Notes under the pieces: generated by a model
The model's database searches: none
What the model was told of the DNA's origin: nothing
What the model saw: the letters and a program-made list of their open reading frames with translations, nothing else
Position numbers and translations under genes: made by a program
From: Flavobacterium crassostreae
GTDB lineage: Bacteria; Bacteroidota; Bacteroidia; Flavobacteriales; Flavobacteriaceae
Assembly: GCF_001831475.1 (NCBI RefSeq)
Contig: NZ_CP017688.1
Location: forward strand, 1,674,001 to 1,738,000
Length of the DNA: 64,000 nt
Direction: 5' to 3'
In this document: positions 9,343 through 17,637 of the stretch, piece by piece
Numbering within the stretch: the first letter of the stretch is position 1
Layout: each line of letters opens with the position of its first letter

Positions 9343-10483
9343 GTAATAGTTGTTTGGTAATAGTGTAAAAAGTGGCAACTCCTGTAGTAATTATTTCATC
9401 CGGAAAGTCGTAATCTGGGTTGTGTAATGCTGGAGTTTTTAATCCAGATCCCAGACCAAACATGGCTCCAGGAAATTGTTGGGTAAAAAGGCCAAAATCT
9501 TCTCCCCATGTAAAAGGAAATTCTTTTTCAAGCAATTCTAGACCATTGGTTTTTGCGGCTTGACGGATGTGTTGTGCAGCTTGTAGATTGTTCTCGTTAG
9601 CCTGAAAACACTCTATCCACTCTATAGAAGATACGAGTTGGAATTGGCTTGCAAGTTCCTTTACGGTGTTTTCTAAAAAGCGTTCTACATTTTTCATTTG
9701 TACATTGCTGTTGCTTCTTACCGTAAAATGAACTTCGCCATCTCCTGCAGAAACACCATAAGCCTTGGACCCAATTCGGGTATAAATAGGAGTAATTAAG
9801 CAATAATCGCTTTGAGAAATATCGGGTTGGATGGCGCTATTAAATTTAGAAATAATAGCAGCAATGGCAAGTGTTGGGTTGATTCCTTTTTCGGGCTCAC
9901 CTGCATGTGCTGTTTTTCCTTTTAATTGTATAACCATACTATTTACAGCGCAGGTAAAGGTGTTGTTTTTGATAACAATTTGGTGTTTTGGATACCCGGG
10001 CAAATTATGAAGCGCAAAAGCAAAATCGGGTTTATAATCAAATTTAGGGTCGTTAAAAACCCTTGCGGCTCCGCTACCATCTTCTTCGGCTGGCTGAAAC
10101 AACAACATAACAGTACCGGTATCGGGTCTTTTATGGTATAGTTTCATTGCTAAACCGCACAATATAGCCATGTGTCCGTCATGTCCGCATTTATGCGAGA
10201 CACCTTCAATTGTAGAACGGTGTGCAAATGTATTGGTTTCTTCAATGGGTAAGGCATCTAGTTCGGATCTAAAGAGTAATTTCTTGCCAGCTGCTTTTGC
10301 TTTGTAGAGGGCAAGAATACCATGTTCCCCTACTTCGGTTATGATTTCGTCAGGAGGATAGTTTTTCAGAAATGAAATGATACGTTGAGCAGTATTTTTC
10401 TCGTTACCAGAAACTTCTGGATATTGGTGCAATTCCTTTCGCAATAGCGATAACGCTTCAATGCTTGGGTTGGAGTTTTCCAT
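9332..10483 (-). CDS. M20 family amidohydrolase (N-acyl-amino-acid hydrolase type)
   Basis: Zinc- or manganese-dependent hydrolase of the M20D group, which removes acyl groups from amino acids or amino-acid conjugates. The metal-binding signatures CGHDGHMA and FQPAEEDGSGAA are both present, and the lid-domain segment GKTAHAGEPEKGINP is intact. It is 383 residues with no signal peptide, so probably cytoplasmic. It is the second gene of a four-gene operon with a GNAT acetyltransferase and two amino-acid racemases, consistent with amino-acid or cell-wall fragment recycling (inference). The precise substrate cannot be read from sequence. Confidence 0.88.
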   Translation of the reverse strand: MENSNPSIEALSLLRKELHQYPEVSGNEKNTAQRIISFLKNYPPDEIITEVGEHGILALYKAKAAGKKLLFRSELDALPIEETNTFAHRSTIEGVSHKCGHDGHMAILCGLAMKLYHKRPDTGTVMLLFQPAEEDGSGAARVFNDPKFDYKPDFAFALHNLPGYPKHQIVIKNNTFTCAVNSMVIQLKGKTAHAGEPEKGINPTLAIAAIISKFNSAIQPDISQSDYCLITPIYTRIGSKAYGVSAGDGEVHFTVRSNSNVQMKNVERFLENTVKELASQFQLVSSIEWIECFQANENNLQAAQHIRQAAKTNGLELLEKEFPFTWGEDFGLFTQQFPGAMFGLGSGLKTPALHNPDYDFPDEIITTGVATFYTITKQLLHAH

Positions 10484-10489
10484 TTTTAG

Positions 10490-10924
10490 TTATTTAACAA
10501 GGCGCATCTCTAAATACTTGTTAGTGAAACCTAGTTTTTCGTATAATTTTTTAGCAGGATTGTTAGGCTCTACGTGTAGTGCAATATTTCCTTTGGCAGT
10601 AGCAATGGCTTTTTGCATTAGTTGTTTACCGTAACCTTTACCTCGTTGCGAATTATCAACCGCAATGTATACTAAAATATTTTCGGGAATAAAATCTTGC
10701 ATTCCGGTATTGTTGAGTATTACAACTCCTACAATTTTATCTTCGTCTATACCCACTACAATATCTCCTCCTTTGTTTGGGTTCATTACGTAGTCAATAC
10801 ATTTTAAAATATCCGCAACTTTATCGCCATATTCTTCTAAATGAGTAAATAGAAACTCGGCAATAACTTGATTGCTATATTTTTGATCTGATCCAGTTGT
10901 AGCATTAATTATTTTAAAATCCAT
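10490..10924 (-). CDS. GNAT family N-acetyltransferase
   Basis: A 144-residue single-domain GNAT acetyltransferase using acetyl-CoA. The acetyl-CoA pyrophosphate-binding motif A is visible as QRGKGYGKQLM (about residues 93-103), followed by the typical LHVEPNNPAKKLYEKLGF beta-strand and helix. It is the first gene of the operon running to 7118, and its stop lies 6 bases before the amidohydrolase start. The pairing of an acetylase with an M20 deacylase and racemases is notable, but the substrate is unknown. Confidence 0.85.
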   Translation of the reverse strand: MDFKIINATTGSDQKYSNQVIAEFLFTHLEEYGDKVADILKCIDYVMNPNKGGDIVVGIDEDKIVGVVILNNTGMQDFIPENILVYIAVDNSQRGKGYGKQLMQKAIATAKGNIALHVEPNNPAKKLYEKLGFTNKYLEMRLVK

Positions 10925-11495
10925 TTTTGTTGTATGTTTAAGTTATGTTAGTATGCTAAAGGCACAAATCAAAATCCTTATGCTCTACAAGGAAATGTTT
11001 TGAAATTTGGTTGCCTAAAGGTAATTTATTTTTGCTGATTATTAAAATTAGAGAGTATTCTCTGTCAGGAGTAGGCAAGCGTTGTTTTTTTTTGACCTAA
11101 ACAACCTTTTTTAAGCTAAAAAAAGAAATATAAATATTGCTAATATAAGAAAATATATCCAAAAAAGAACCCCATTGACCTTCAATACCTCTCAAAGCCT
11201 TTTTAAAAATGCAGCACATACTATTTAAATTATAGTTATTTGGGTGCGGATGGCTCCTAAAAGCAAGTCCCTTTTTTTTGAATGAAGCACAATGACTCAC
11301 CATAAAATTACCGGTAGACTTCTTTTCCCTATACCATTTTAAACCACAATGGATCCTTTGTTGGGCTGTGTTCTAAAATTACAGTTTTGTTTTACAAAAA
11401 ACATATAAAACTGCTAACGGCTTGTTTTTAAGGCATTAGTTATTGTAAATTATGGATTTCTTTAAAAAATGTTTATTTTTAGAAAAAAAATCAAG
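10925..11495. other. divergent intergenic region
   Basis: This 571-base region separates the minus-strand GNAT operon from plus-strand comM. A 68-codon open frame on the minus strand (11097-11303) has low-complexity composition and no recognisable domain, so I do not call it. Just before comM, TATTTTTA (11474-11481) is a one-mismatch match to the -7 box and may be the comM promoter. I see no RNA gene or convincing repeat. Confidence 0.5.
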
Positions 11496-11557
11496 ATGCT
11501 AATTAAAACTTTTGGTAGCGCAGTTTTTGGAGTAGAAGCTACAACAATAACCGTAGA
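11496..11557 (+). pseudogene. comM: comM (yifB) 5' fragment, interrupted by the mobile element
   Basis: The frame from the ATG at 11496 encodes MLIKTFGSAVFGVEATTITV plus a Glu codon begun by GA, which is the conserved N-terminus of the ComM/YifB Mg-chelatase-like ATPase family. After base 11557 the sequence departs into the element and stops at TAG 11574-11576. The missing continuation lies more than 10 kb away at 22290. Joining 11557 to 22290 gives GTA GAG GTA AAT and a single in-frame gene of 511 codons, the usual family length. In natural transformation ComM is a hexameric branch-migration helicase. Confidence 0.93.
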
Positions 11558-11581
11558 AATAATAATTATATACTAGTAGGT
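11534..11581 (+). other. attL: attL junction of the integrated element
   Basis: The comM side runs up to GA (11556-11557). The element side continues with a 14-bp AT-rich spacer and then the arm ACTAGTAGGT (11572-11581). This arm is the exact reverse complement of ACCTACTAGT (22264-22273), which lies the same 14 bp from GA at the other junction. The crossover is therefore at GA, the only bases common to both junctions. Confidence 0.85.
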
Positions 11582-11619
11582 GTTAATTTGAAATGTAAAT
11601 AACTAAAAATCAATATAAT

Positions 11620-11826
11620 ATGAAATTATTGTTTTGTATGCTTACGCTCGTGGTAGTAAATACAAATACTAGTTCAAGCGATGTCTATATATGTATAAGT
11701 AAAACGGCTTCTAAGTATCACTTAAGCGAATCTTGCAAAGGATTAAGCCGATGTACTCACCAAGTTAAGAAAACTAGTAAGGATGAAGCTAAACGCCTTG
11801 GATATACCTTGTGCGGTTGGGAGTAA
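11620..11826 (+). CDS. small exported Cys-containing protein
   Basis: A 68-residue protein with a hydrophobic N-terminal signal-like segment (MKLLFCMLTLVVV), then a compact domain with the pattern KYHLSESCKGLSRC and a C-terminal LGYTLCGWE. This spacing (YH, Cys, Cys, then GY-x-x-C near the end) recurs in small exported Bacteroidota proteins of unknown function and looks like a metal-binding or disulfide-stabilised domain. It is the first gene inside the element, 62 bases from the integration point. A hairpin terminator follows. Function unknown. Confidence 0.75.
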   Translation: MKLLFCMLTLVVVNTNTSSSDVYICISKTASKYHLSESCKGLSRCTHQVKKTSKDEAKRLGYTLCGWE

Positions 11827-11837
11827 ATACAATGCAA

Positions 11838-11863
11838 AAAGCTACTCATTTCTAGGTAGCTTT
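11838..11863 (+). terminator. hairpin terminator after the small exported protein
   Basis: Inverted repeat AAAGCTAC / GTAGCTTT with a 10-base loop, 11 bases after the stop. The T tract after it is weak. Confidence 0.55.
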
Positions 11864-11907
11864 ATATGTATTCAGTTGTATTATTTTATTAGAAAAATTT
11901 ATAATTC

Positions 11908-12093
11908 TTAAATGTTTATTATATTCAATAGTAATTCAAAGAAATTAATATGTTTTTCATGGTTTTTTATTTCATTTTCAAGTTTAATTACAGTTTGACC
12001 ACTGTAAGTATCGATTCGTTTAGTAATTTCAAGTTCGTATTCAAGTTCAATTATTTTATCTTGATGTTCTTTAATATTTAAATAAACACTCAT
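11908..12093 (-). CDS. small coiled-coil hypothetical protein
   Basis: A 61-residue frame, rich in Glu, Lys and Ile, predicted to be almost entirely helical (heptad-like ELEYELEITKRI, then KLENEIKNHEKHINFFELL). No family is recognised. It lies 38 bases downstream of the 114-residue hypothetical on the same strand, so the two are likely one transcript. Being short and AT-rich, it could be a chance frame, so confidence is moderate. Confidence 0.5.
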   Translation of the reverse strand: MSVYLNIKEHQDKIIELEYELEITKRIDTYSGQTVIKLENEIKNHEKHINFFELLLNIINI

Positions 12094-12131
12094 TTATTAT
12101 TTAAATATTTAGTCTTGTTAAATCTATTTCT

Positions 12132-12476
12132 TTATCTGTTATCATATTTTATATATACATCAACATCTTTATCATCAATGATGATATTACCAATTTGTTT
12201 TGTTTGCAATTGGTCAACTATTAATTGAAGTGTTTCTTCTTCAGTATAATCATCGTAATCAAGTTTATTCAATTCAAACTGAAATGTAAAATACGATGTT
12301 CCAAGTCGTGTTGCAATCATATCATCATTTTCATAATCAGCTGGATTATCAAGTTCATAACCAAAATGTTCAATCTTTACCAAATTTGATTTGATTAAGT
12401 CCAATATGAATTCAATGATATTTGACTCAGGAATATTTAATTTTGGTGCTGTAAGAATAAGTATGTAATTTTCCAT
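12132..12476 (-). CDS. hypothetical acidic protein
   Basis: A 114-residue soluble, acidic protein with alternating strand-like segments (NYILILTAPKLNI, YFTFQFELNKLDYDDYTEEE, IGNIIIDDKDVDVYIKYDN). I do not recognise a family. It is divergent from the membrane-protein pair starting at 12518, with only 41 bases between the start codons, so the two transcription units probably share a control region. Small acidic proteins in this position are sometimes immunity or antitoxin proteins, but nothing in the sequence proves that. Confidence 0.65.
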   Translation of the reverse strand: MENYILILTAPKLNIPESNIIEFILDLIKSNLVKIEHFGYELDNPADYENDDMIATRLGTSYFTFQFELNKLDYDDYTEEETLQLIVDQLQTKQIGNIIIDDKDVDVYIKYDNR

Positions 12477-12517
12477 ACATTTATAAATTTTTAAAATTAA
12501 TTAATTAAAAAATACAA

Positions 12518-13108
12518 ATGGAAGATTATCAAAATTTAATTATACATTCATTAATTCCAAGTTTAATAGCTCTTATTGTATCTCTAATTATCAAAGGTAG
12601 TATTAAAAATTCATTTGATAAGAAACTTGAAGAACTCAAAAAAGAACATTCAAAAGAAATATCTCAATTTCAAACTGAGTTAACACATTTAAAATCGAAA
12701 GAAAATTTTAAGTTTACCAAGTTACACCAAAAGCGATTTGAAGTATTGGAAAAAACATATGTATATATAACTGAAAACTATGATTTAATTCAAAGATTTG
12801 TCAGTCCATTTAGTCAATTACCTGAAACAGAAAGAGAAATAAAATCAATTCATTTGGTAAAGTCTCATATAGAATTTAAAAATTATTTTAAAAGTAAATT
12901 AATATATTTTGATGATTCTACCGAAAAGATGATTCAAGATTACATTAATAGCTGGGATACTATTTATTTTGATAATGAAATTGACCGAGTTAATGAAATC
13001 CAAAAAGCAGATGTTGATTATTTTACAATACCATATAGTGTAACTGAAAATAAATTACTTCAAATTAAGCATCAATTAAAAATGAAGTTTCGTGAACTTT
13101 TAGGTTAA
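12518..13108 (+). CDS. membrane-anchored coiled-coil protein, unknown function
   Basis: A 196-residue protein with one N-terminal membrane helix (about residues 8-27), then a long Lys/Glu-rich coiled coil (KKLEELKKEHSKEISQFQ, about 35-60) and a helical C-terminal domain. It would sit in the inner membrane with the bulk in the cytoplasm. It is followed 20 bases later by a polytopic membrane protein, probably in an operon. Very AT-rich, unlike the chromosomal genes. The membrane-anchor plus coiled-coil layout resembles accessory genes of unknown role on mobile elements; a defence function is only a guess. Confidence 0.75.
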   Translation: MEDYQNLIIHSLIPSLIALIVSLIIKGSIKNSFDKKLEELKKEHSKEISQFQTELTHLKSKENFKFTKLHQKRFEVLEKTYVYITENYDLIQRFVSPFSQLPETEREIKSIHLVKSHIEFKNYFKSKLIYFDDSTEKMIQDYINSWDTIYFDNEIDRVNEIQKADVDYFTIPYSVTENKLLQIKHQLKMKFRELLG

Positions 13109-13128
13109 TAACACTTATATAAAATTAA

Positions 13129-13899
13129 ATGATTCAAACAAGTATTAAATTACAAACAATTGTTAATTTTCTAAAAGAAAATTTAAATATTATTATTGTT
13201 GTTCCAGCTTTTATTGGTGGATTGTGGCAAGCATTAGAGTTAATGAATATTGATTATTCATACATTCGTTTTTTTTCAATCTCTCAAATTGTTCCTGATG
13301 GTATTTTAATTCTTATATTTCTAATTATTGCTTTCTCTTCCGCTATGTTTGGATTATTTGCAGATACTATTTTTTTTATAAAGGATGAAACAAAGCCTAT
13401 TGAATATTTAGGTACTGATGATTACGAAAAATATAGAAAAAAGGAATTAAGAAAGTGGAAAATTCTATTTGTTTTAATTTACGTTGGTTCTTTAGCTTAC
13501 TATATAAGATTTATGTTTAGTAAACCCATTTATCGGGAATTTAAATTTGATGTAGTTTTAATTTGTCTAATTATTTTTTGGTTAAACAATGTTCTAAATA
13601 GATGTTATTATTTTGCAAAAGATACTAGCAAAGAACTTTTTAAAATGTGCAACTTTTTTTTATTAATATTGTATTTAATTATAGGAAATTATTTCAGTAA
13701 AAATCTTCATAAAATTTTTATTGTTCCAGATAATATTATTAATATTGAAAAGGTAATAAGTGAAGTTAATATTAAATTTCCAAATTCAAAACAAGAGTTA
13801 TTATACTTTAATGATAAGTACATTTTTTTTAAAATTACAGATAAATTAAAAAAAGAAAAAGTGTATATAACTAAAATTGATAATTTATTTAATGAATAA
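13129..13899 (+). CDS. polytopic membrane protein, unknown function
   Basis: A 256-residue protein with about five or six membrane segments. The clearest are around residues 18-35, 55-80, 110-125, 138-155 and 170-188. A soluble tail of about 70 residues rich in Lys and Asn follows. No transporter or enzyme signature is seen. It lies 20 bases downstream of the coiled-coil membrane protein and ends at a strong terminator, so the two form a unit. The codon use is extremely AT-rich, which points to foreign origin. Confidence 0.75.
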   Translation: MIQTSIKLQTIVNFLKENLNIIIVVPAFIGGLWQALELMNIDYSYIRFFSISQIVPDGILILIFLIIAFSSAMFGLFADTIFFIKDETKPIEYLGTDDYEKYRKKELRKWKILFVLIYVGSLAYYIRFMFSKPIYREFKFDVVLICLIIFWLNNVLNRCYYFAKDTSKELFKMCNFFLLILYLIIGNYFSKNLHKIFIVPDNIINIEKVISEVNIKFPNSKQELLYFNDKYIFFKITDKLKKEKVYITKIDNLFNE

Positions 13900-13930
13900 A
13901 AAAGGCTATACGTCATGTGTAGCCTTTTTT
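13898..13930 (+). terminator. terminator of the membrane-protein pair
   Basis: GGCTATA and TGTAGCC form a short GC-bearing stem flanked by A6 and T6, starting at the last codon of the upstream gene. Confidence 0.8.
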
Positions 13931-14060
13931 ATTATTAATCATTGTTTATGTTACTTTAAGATTATATACAAACCCATTGCTAGTATATAGCTTTTCATTT
14001 GTAACATTATCGTAATGACTGAAATTTGATGTTATTCGATATATAGTTTTTAAGTTAACC

Positions 14061-14193
14061 ACCTTGCCGAAAAACCTATTATTTCTTAAAAAAGTACAAT
14101 TTTCGGCGAGGTGTTTTTCCTCTTTTAACTCCTACTATCACTACGATTGTCTTAAAAAAAGGTAAAAAAAATGAGGCGAAATTTGCCTCAATT
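14061..14193 (+). repeat. paired-hairpin repeat, copy 1
   Basis: Hairpin A (14061-14112) has arms ACCTTGCCGAAAA / TTTTCGGCGAGGT around a 26-base loop. After a 59-base spacer comes hairpin B (14172-14190), TGAGGCGAAATTTGCCTCA. Copy 2 at 17638 has both hairpins with the same 111-base start-to-start distance but unrelated spacer sequence. On the minus strand hairpin B is followed by T8 and probably terminates the helicase gene, whose stop is at 14219. Confidence 0.85.
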
Positions 14194-14218
14194 CTTTATT
14201 TAATGTGTGTTAACTTCT

Positions 14219-16936
14219 CTATTTAGTGGTTGTACGTTCGGCAATCCATTTAGCTAAATCAACTGCATATTTTTCTGTACTTTCAGTATCAAACTTAGTA
14301 TCAGTACTAAAACGTAATGAACCAAATTGAGTAATATAGTTTGTCTTATCTGACTTCATAAACATTATTGCATCGTGAACCCTTGTATATTTGTGTATGT
14401 CATTAACCTCAACAAATGTTTCAACTGCTTTCTTTTCTCTTGGTGTCATATTACGATAGAAAGAACCCTTACCAGTTTTGATGATAACTTTTAGTTCTTC
14501 AATCTGTTTGATACTATATCCACATTTAGTTAATACCTTTGTTATTTCGGTCAATGGTGCTTGCCAACTATTAAGAATACTATTGTATTTTTTCTTTGCA
14601 TCTGCTCTACATATTCCATACTCACGCATAAGGTTTTTATATACATCATCTTTAATATTTGAACCAACCATATCATCAACAAACGTTGCAAACTCTGAAT
14701 CAATATCAAACGTGACCATTTCATAAGGCGTTAAGCTTCTTAACTGTCTAGTTGTTTTCGTTATGATGTTAAATTCTCTATCATCGGTTGTAGTGCGTTT
14801 AAATCCCGCAACGTGTCCCGCAACGGAACTACTTAATAGAAATAAAATCATATTGTTATGATTCTCTTTTTGTTTACTGATTGAATAAATATTACTTATA
14901 TAACTTGCATACACACCATTTTTACATTCACATAATGACTTTGTTATACTTGCAAGTTTTTGATTAAATTGGTTTATTTCACTACTGTTAAACTCGCATA
15001 CTTCATTATCATTAAGTATTTCATTAAGTCTAGTTCCAAGTGTTCTTGGTACATTCTTAAAATAGTTATGCTTTGCGTGGTTACTATCCACTTTTATAGT
15101 TTTAAGCGTTTCAATATCTTTATCTTTTATTAACTTTTTTATATCTAACCCTGTATCGTTTGTTAATCCATCGGCATAAGCATTTAATAATACTTCACTA
15201 ATAGCACTAAATCCTTTAATAAATTTACGTGTGCGTAATGGTACTAGTGAATCATCATTGATACCTTTAATACAATACAGTGCTTCAATTGCTTCTTTAA
15301 TTTTTCTAAATGCTTCATCACCTATAAACGTATGATGATATTCATTATATTTTTCAGTATTCATAATTGCGCCATGCGCAATAGCCATCTCTTTCTGCTT
15401 ATTTGTAATGTGATAACGTTTGTACTTTTCTATACTTTTATACTCTAACATTAATTCATCATTAACATCAAAAAAAGCTTTTAGTTTATCAATACATCTA
15501 TCTATTTTATCAGGTACTTGCAATAAGTATTGTGATTGCGTAACCTTAGCAATATAACCGTATGAATGTATTAATATAGGTTTAATTCCAAAACCGTTAA
15601 ACTCTATGTCATCACCCTCGATATTGTTAAGTATCGTTAATACTTGTGGTTTAGTTACTTCAATATCTTGTTCTATTATATTGTTAATTGCAAAGGTTAA
15701 TCCACCTTTTGGTGCTTTCGGCTTATCTGCATCTGCTGTCATATCTTTAACGTTGAAATTAGCTTGTTTAAGCGATTGAATCAATGAATCAACATTGAAT
15801 GTTAATGCTTTGTTTATCGTGTTGATATGAGGTTGTATTTGCGTTAAGTAATCGGATGTCCACTCAGTATTAACAATTGCATTTTGAGCATTCAACACAT
15901 CAATTCTACTAGGTATCAGCTTTTCACTTATTCCACTATAAAAAATTGTAGCATTAAAAACATTTTTTCTGCAACGTCCAAAGGCTTGTACTATGTCATT
16001 TATATATTTGCATTCTGCAAAGTTGTTACCGTCTACACATATAGCAAGACTACAATCAAAATCAATATCAAAACCAATGGTGTACGAAGTAGATAATATG
16101 TAAATATCTTTTGATGTGTCAATCTCACCTGTTTCAATCTTCATTTGTTCATCTAGTGTTCTAGCTTTAATCAATGATGTTTTAATTGCTATTTTTTCAC
16201 CAACGAGTATTTGAGTTTGGTCACCAAAGTTATCTTGGTGTAGTATATTTTTGTACTTGTTTATGTCATTGGTGAATATTACAACCTTTCTACCTTGTGC
16301 TAGTTCTTGCTTAATAAAATTGTAATAGCCTATCATAGGTTGTACATTCACATTCTTAGTTTTTGGTGTTATGTGTTCGATGTGTATCACTTCAAGATTA
16401 TCTTGAACGTGTAACGGAATGTCTATCATTTTGTGTGTTGGTGTTGCTGTTGAAAGTATAAACGGTACTTTAGCATCCGTAAAGATTTGAAAAAAAGCAC
16501 TACTTGCATTTTTGCGGTATTCTGCTTCACAAAAAACTTGAAATTCATCAACAAACCAATTAATCTTACAGATTTTTAAGTATAATGGATAGTTCTTTTC
16601 TTTTAACATAACTAATTGGTCAAAAGTTACCGTTATAATAATATTACCGCCATCGAATAACCTATCATTAACATCTTGCCATTTATCTTTTGACCCACGA
16701 TATATTGAAAGATGGTGTGATTGTGCGTGTAGTTCTTTACCTTTTATTATTCCTGTTGTAGGTGTTATTATTAGTACAGATTTATCTTTTATGTTTAGGA
16801 TACTAGATGTACCTCCCATTCCTGTACTACCTTTTATTATGTATTTGTTATGTGTGAAATTTGTTATTGCATCGTTTGCAATTGTATCATTTGAAATGTA
16901 ATCTTTGATTTTAATTACTTGTTTATCATTTACCAC
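14219..16936 (-). CDS. SF2-type (DEAD/DEAH-like) helicase with a degenerate Walker A motif
   Basis: A 905-residue protein, the largest gene of the element. The first 400 residues show SF2 helicase motifs in order: a Walker A-like KGSTGMGGTSS (residues 35-45), motif II NWFVDEFQVF, motif III FILSTATPTH, and motif VI QAFGRCRKN in a RecA-like second domain. In Walker A the invariant lysine is glycine (GSTGMG-G-TS), checked on the DNA. The C-terminal 500 residues have no recognised domain and could hold a replication or primase function. It starts with GTG at 16936; no earlier in-frame start was found. A role in element replication is inferred from the iterons and hairpin repeats nearby. Confidence 0.8.
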   Translation of the reverse strand: MVNDKQVIKIKDYISNDTIANDAITNFTHNKYIIKGSTGMGGTSSILNIKDKSVLIITPTTGIIKGKELHAQSHHLSIYRGSKDKWQDVNDRLFDGGNIIITVTFDQLVMLKEKNYPLYLKICKINWFVDEFQVFCEAEYRKNASSAFFQIFTDAKVPFILSTATPTHKMIDIPLHVQDNLEVIHIEHITPKTKNVNVQPMIGYYNFIKQELAQGRKVVIFTNDINKYKNILHQDNFGDQTQILVGEKIAIKTSLIKARTLDEQMKIETGEIDTSKDIYILSTSYTIGFDIDFDCSLAICVDGNNFAECKYINDIVQAFGRCRKNVFNATIFYSGISEKLIPSRIDVLNAQNAIVNTEWTSDYLTQIQPHINTINKALTFNVDSLIQSLKQANFNVKDMTADADKPKAPKGGLTFAINNIIEQDIEVTKPQVLTILNNIEGDDIEFNGFGIKPILIHSYGYIAKVTQSQYLLQVPDKIDRCIDKLKAFFDVNDELMLEYKSIEKYKRYHITNKQKEMAIAHGAIMNTEKYNEYHHTFIGDEAFRKIKEAIEALYCIKGINDDSLVPLRTRKFIKGFSAISEVLLNAYADGLTNDTGLDIKKLIKDKDIETLKTIKVDSNHAKHNYFKNVPRTLGTRLNEILNDNEVCEFNSSEINQFNQKLASITKSLCECKNGVYASYISNIYSISKQKENHNNMILFLLSSSVAGHVAGFKRTTTDDREFNIITKTTRQLRSLTPYEMVTFDIDSEFATFVDDMVGSNIKDDVYKNLMREYGICRADAKKKYNSILNSWQAPLTEITKVLTKCGYSIKQIEELKVIIKTGKGSFYRNMTPREKKAVETFVEVNDIHKYTRVHDAIMFMKSDKTNYITQFGSLRFSTDTKFDTESTEKYAVDLAKWIAERTTTK

Positions 16937-16947
16937 TTATTTTAAAG

Positions 16948-16961
16948 ATTAGCGGTCAATT
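16948..16961 (-). promoter_or_regulatory. operator-like 14-mer upstream of the helicase
   Basis: On the minus strand this reads AATTGACCGCTAAT, 11 bases before the helicase start codon. It matches AATTGACCGCAAAT upstream of the resolvase (18863-18876) at 13 of 14 positions and in the same orientation relative to the gene. It may be the site of a common regulator. Confidence 0.45.
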
Positions 16962-17024
16962 AATTGAGTATATACTTTACTATCAAAAAAAATAGTAGTA
17001 TTATATTGAATAGCAATCAATCTT

Positions 17025-17083
17025 TATATAGGTTATTTAACCACTTTATTCTAGTGTTGGCTTTGCGACCTGTAACCTATATA
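17025..17083. other. long inverted repeat upstream of the helicase
   Basis: Perfect 11-bp arms TATATAGGTTA (17025-17035) and TAACCTATATA (17073-17083) enclose a 37-base loop. It sits between the helicase start and the 89-residue gene. It could be a regulatory structure or a protein-binding site; there is no T tract. Confidence 0.45.
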
Positions 17084-17093
17084 TTATTTTATG

Positions 17094-17121
17094 AAACCCT
17101 GTGCAACTAGTACAGGGTTTT
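17094..17121 (-). terminator. terminator of the 89-residue gene
   Basis: Inverted repeat AAACCCTGT / ACAGGGTTT with a 9-base loop, just downstream of the minus-strand gene ending at 17131. Confidence 0.65.
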
Positions 17122-17130
17122 GTGCTTTTA

Positions 17131-17400
17131 TTAAGCTTGTGTTATATGAAAAAAATATGCGTTCTTTAATCGTTTCATTGCTAAATGTCGTGCAACCTTT
17201 CTTGCGTTGTATCCTTCATCATTTGTTGGTATTAATGGTAAAATACCATTTACCCATAATTCTTTTACCTTAATGATTGCGGTTGCATAATCACCACATA
17301 CATTTAACATTCCTAACATTATCATTGCATCTTTACGTTGTTGTAAGGTTAGTTCTTCTTGTGGTACATTAAGTATCCATCGTTGCGTTTTGTCTATCAT
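17131..17400 (-). CDS. small hypothetical protein
   Basis: An 89-residue, mainly helical soluble protein (TLQQRKDAMIMLGMLNVCGDY, shortened in places, then NARKVARHLAMKRLKNAYF with a basic C-terminal helix). I recognise no family. Its own terminator downstream and an inverted repeat ACAGTT-CTA-AACTGT (17430-17444) 30 bases upstream suggest an independently regulated gene. The size and basic tail would suit a DNA-binding accessory protein, but no helix-turn-helix is clear. Confidence 0.65.
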   Translation of the reverse strand: MIDKTQRWILNVPQEELTLQQRKDAMIMLGMLNVCGDYATAIIKVKELWVNGILPLIPTNDEGYNARKVARHLAMKRLKNAYFFHITQA

Positions 17401-17429
17401 TCATTTAATATCTGACTTTGCGTTATTGT

Positions 17430-17444
17430 ACAGTTCTAAACTGT
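17430..17444. promoter_or_regulatory. operator-like palindrome upstream of the 89-residue gene
   Basis: ACAGTT-CTA-AACTGT is a perfect 6-3-6 palindrome located 29 bases upstream of the minus-strand start codon, where a repressor would block transcription. Confidence 0.4.
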
Positions 17445-17637
17445 TATACTTCAATTATACTAAACATTAGTGCATTAGTAAATAGGTAAAAGCTTAATTT
17501 AACTTATTATTTTTCATTAATTTAACTAATATATTGACTAGTAGATGTTTAGTAGATGTAGTTACTTAAGATTTAACTTATAATTAACTTTTTATTTTTA
17601 GGAATTAATATGTAAATAATCTATAAATAACACACTT

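Noticed and set aside
11097..11303. 68-codon minus-strand open frame
   Set aside because: Low-complexity composition, no start context, and no recognisable domain in the divergent GNAT-comM region.
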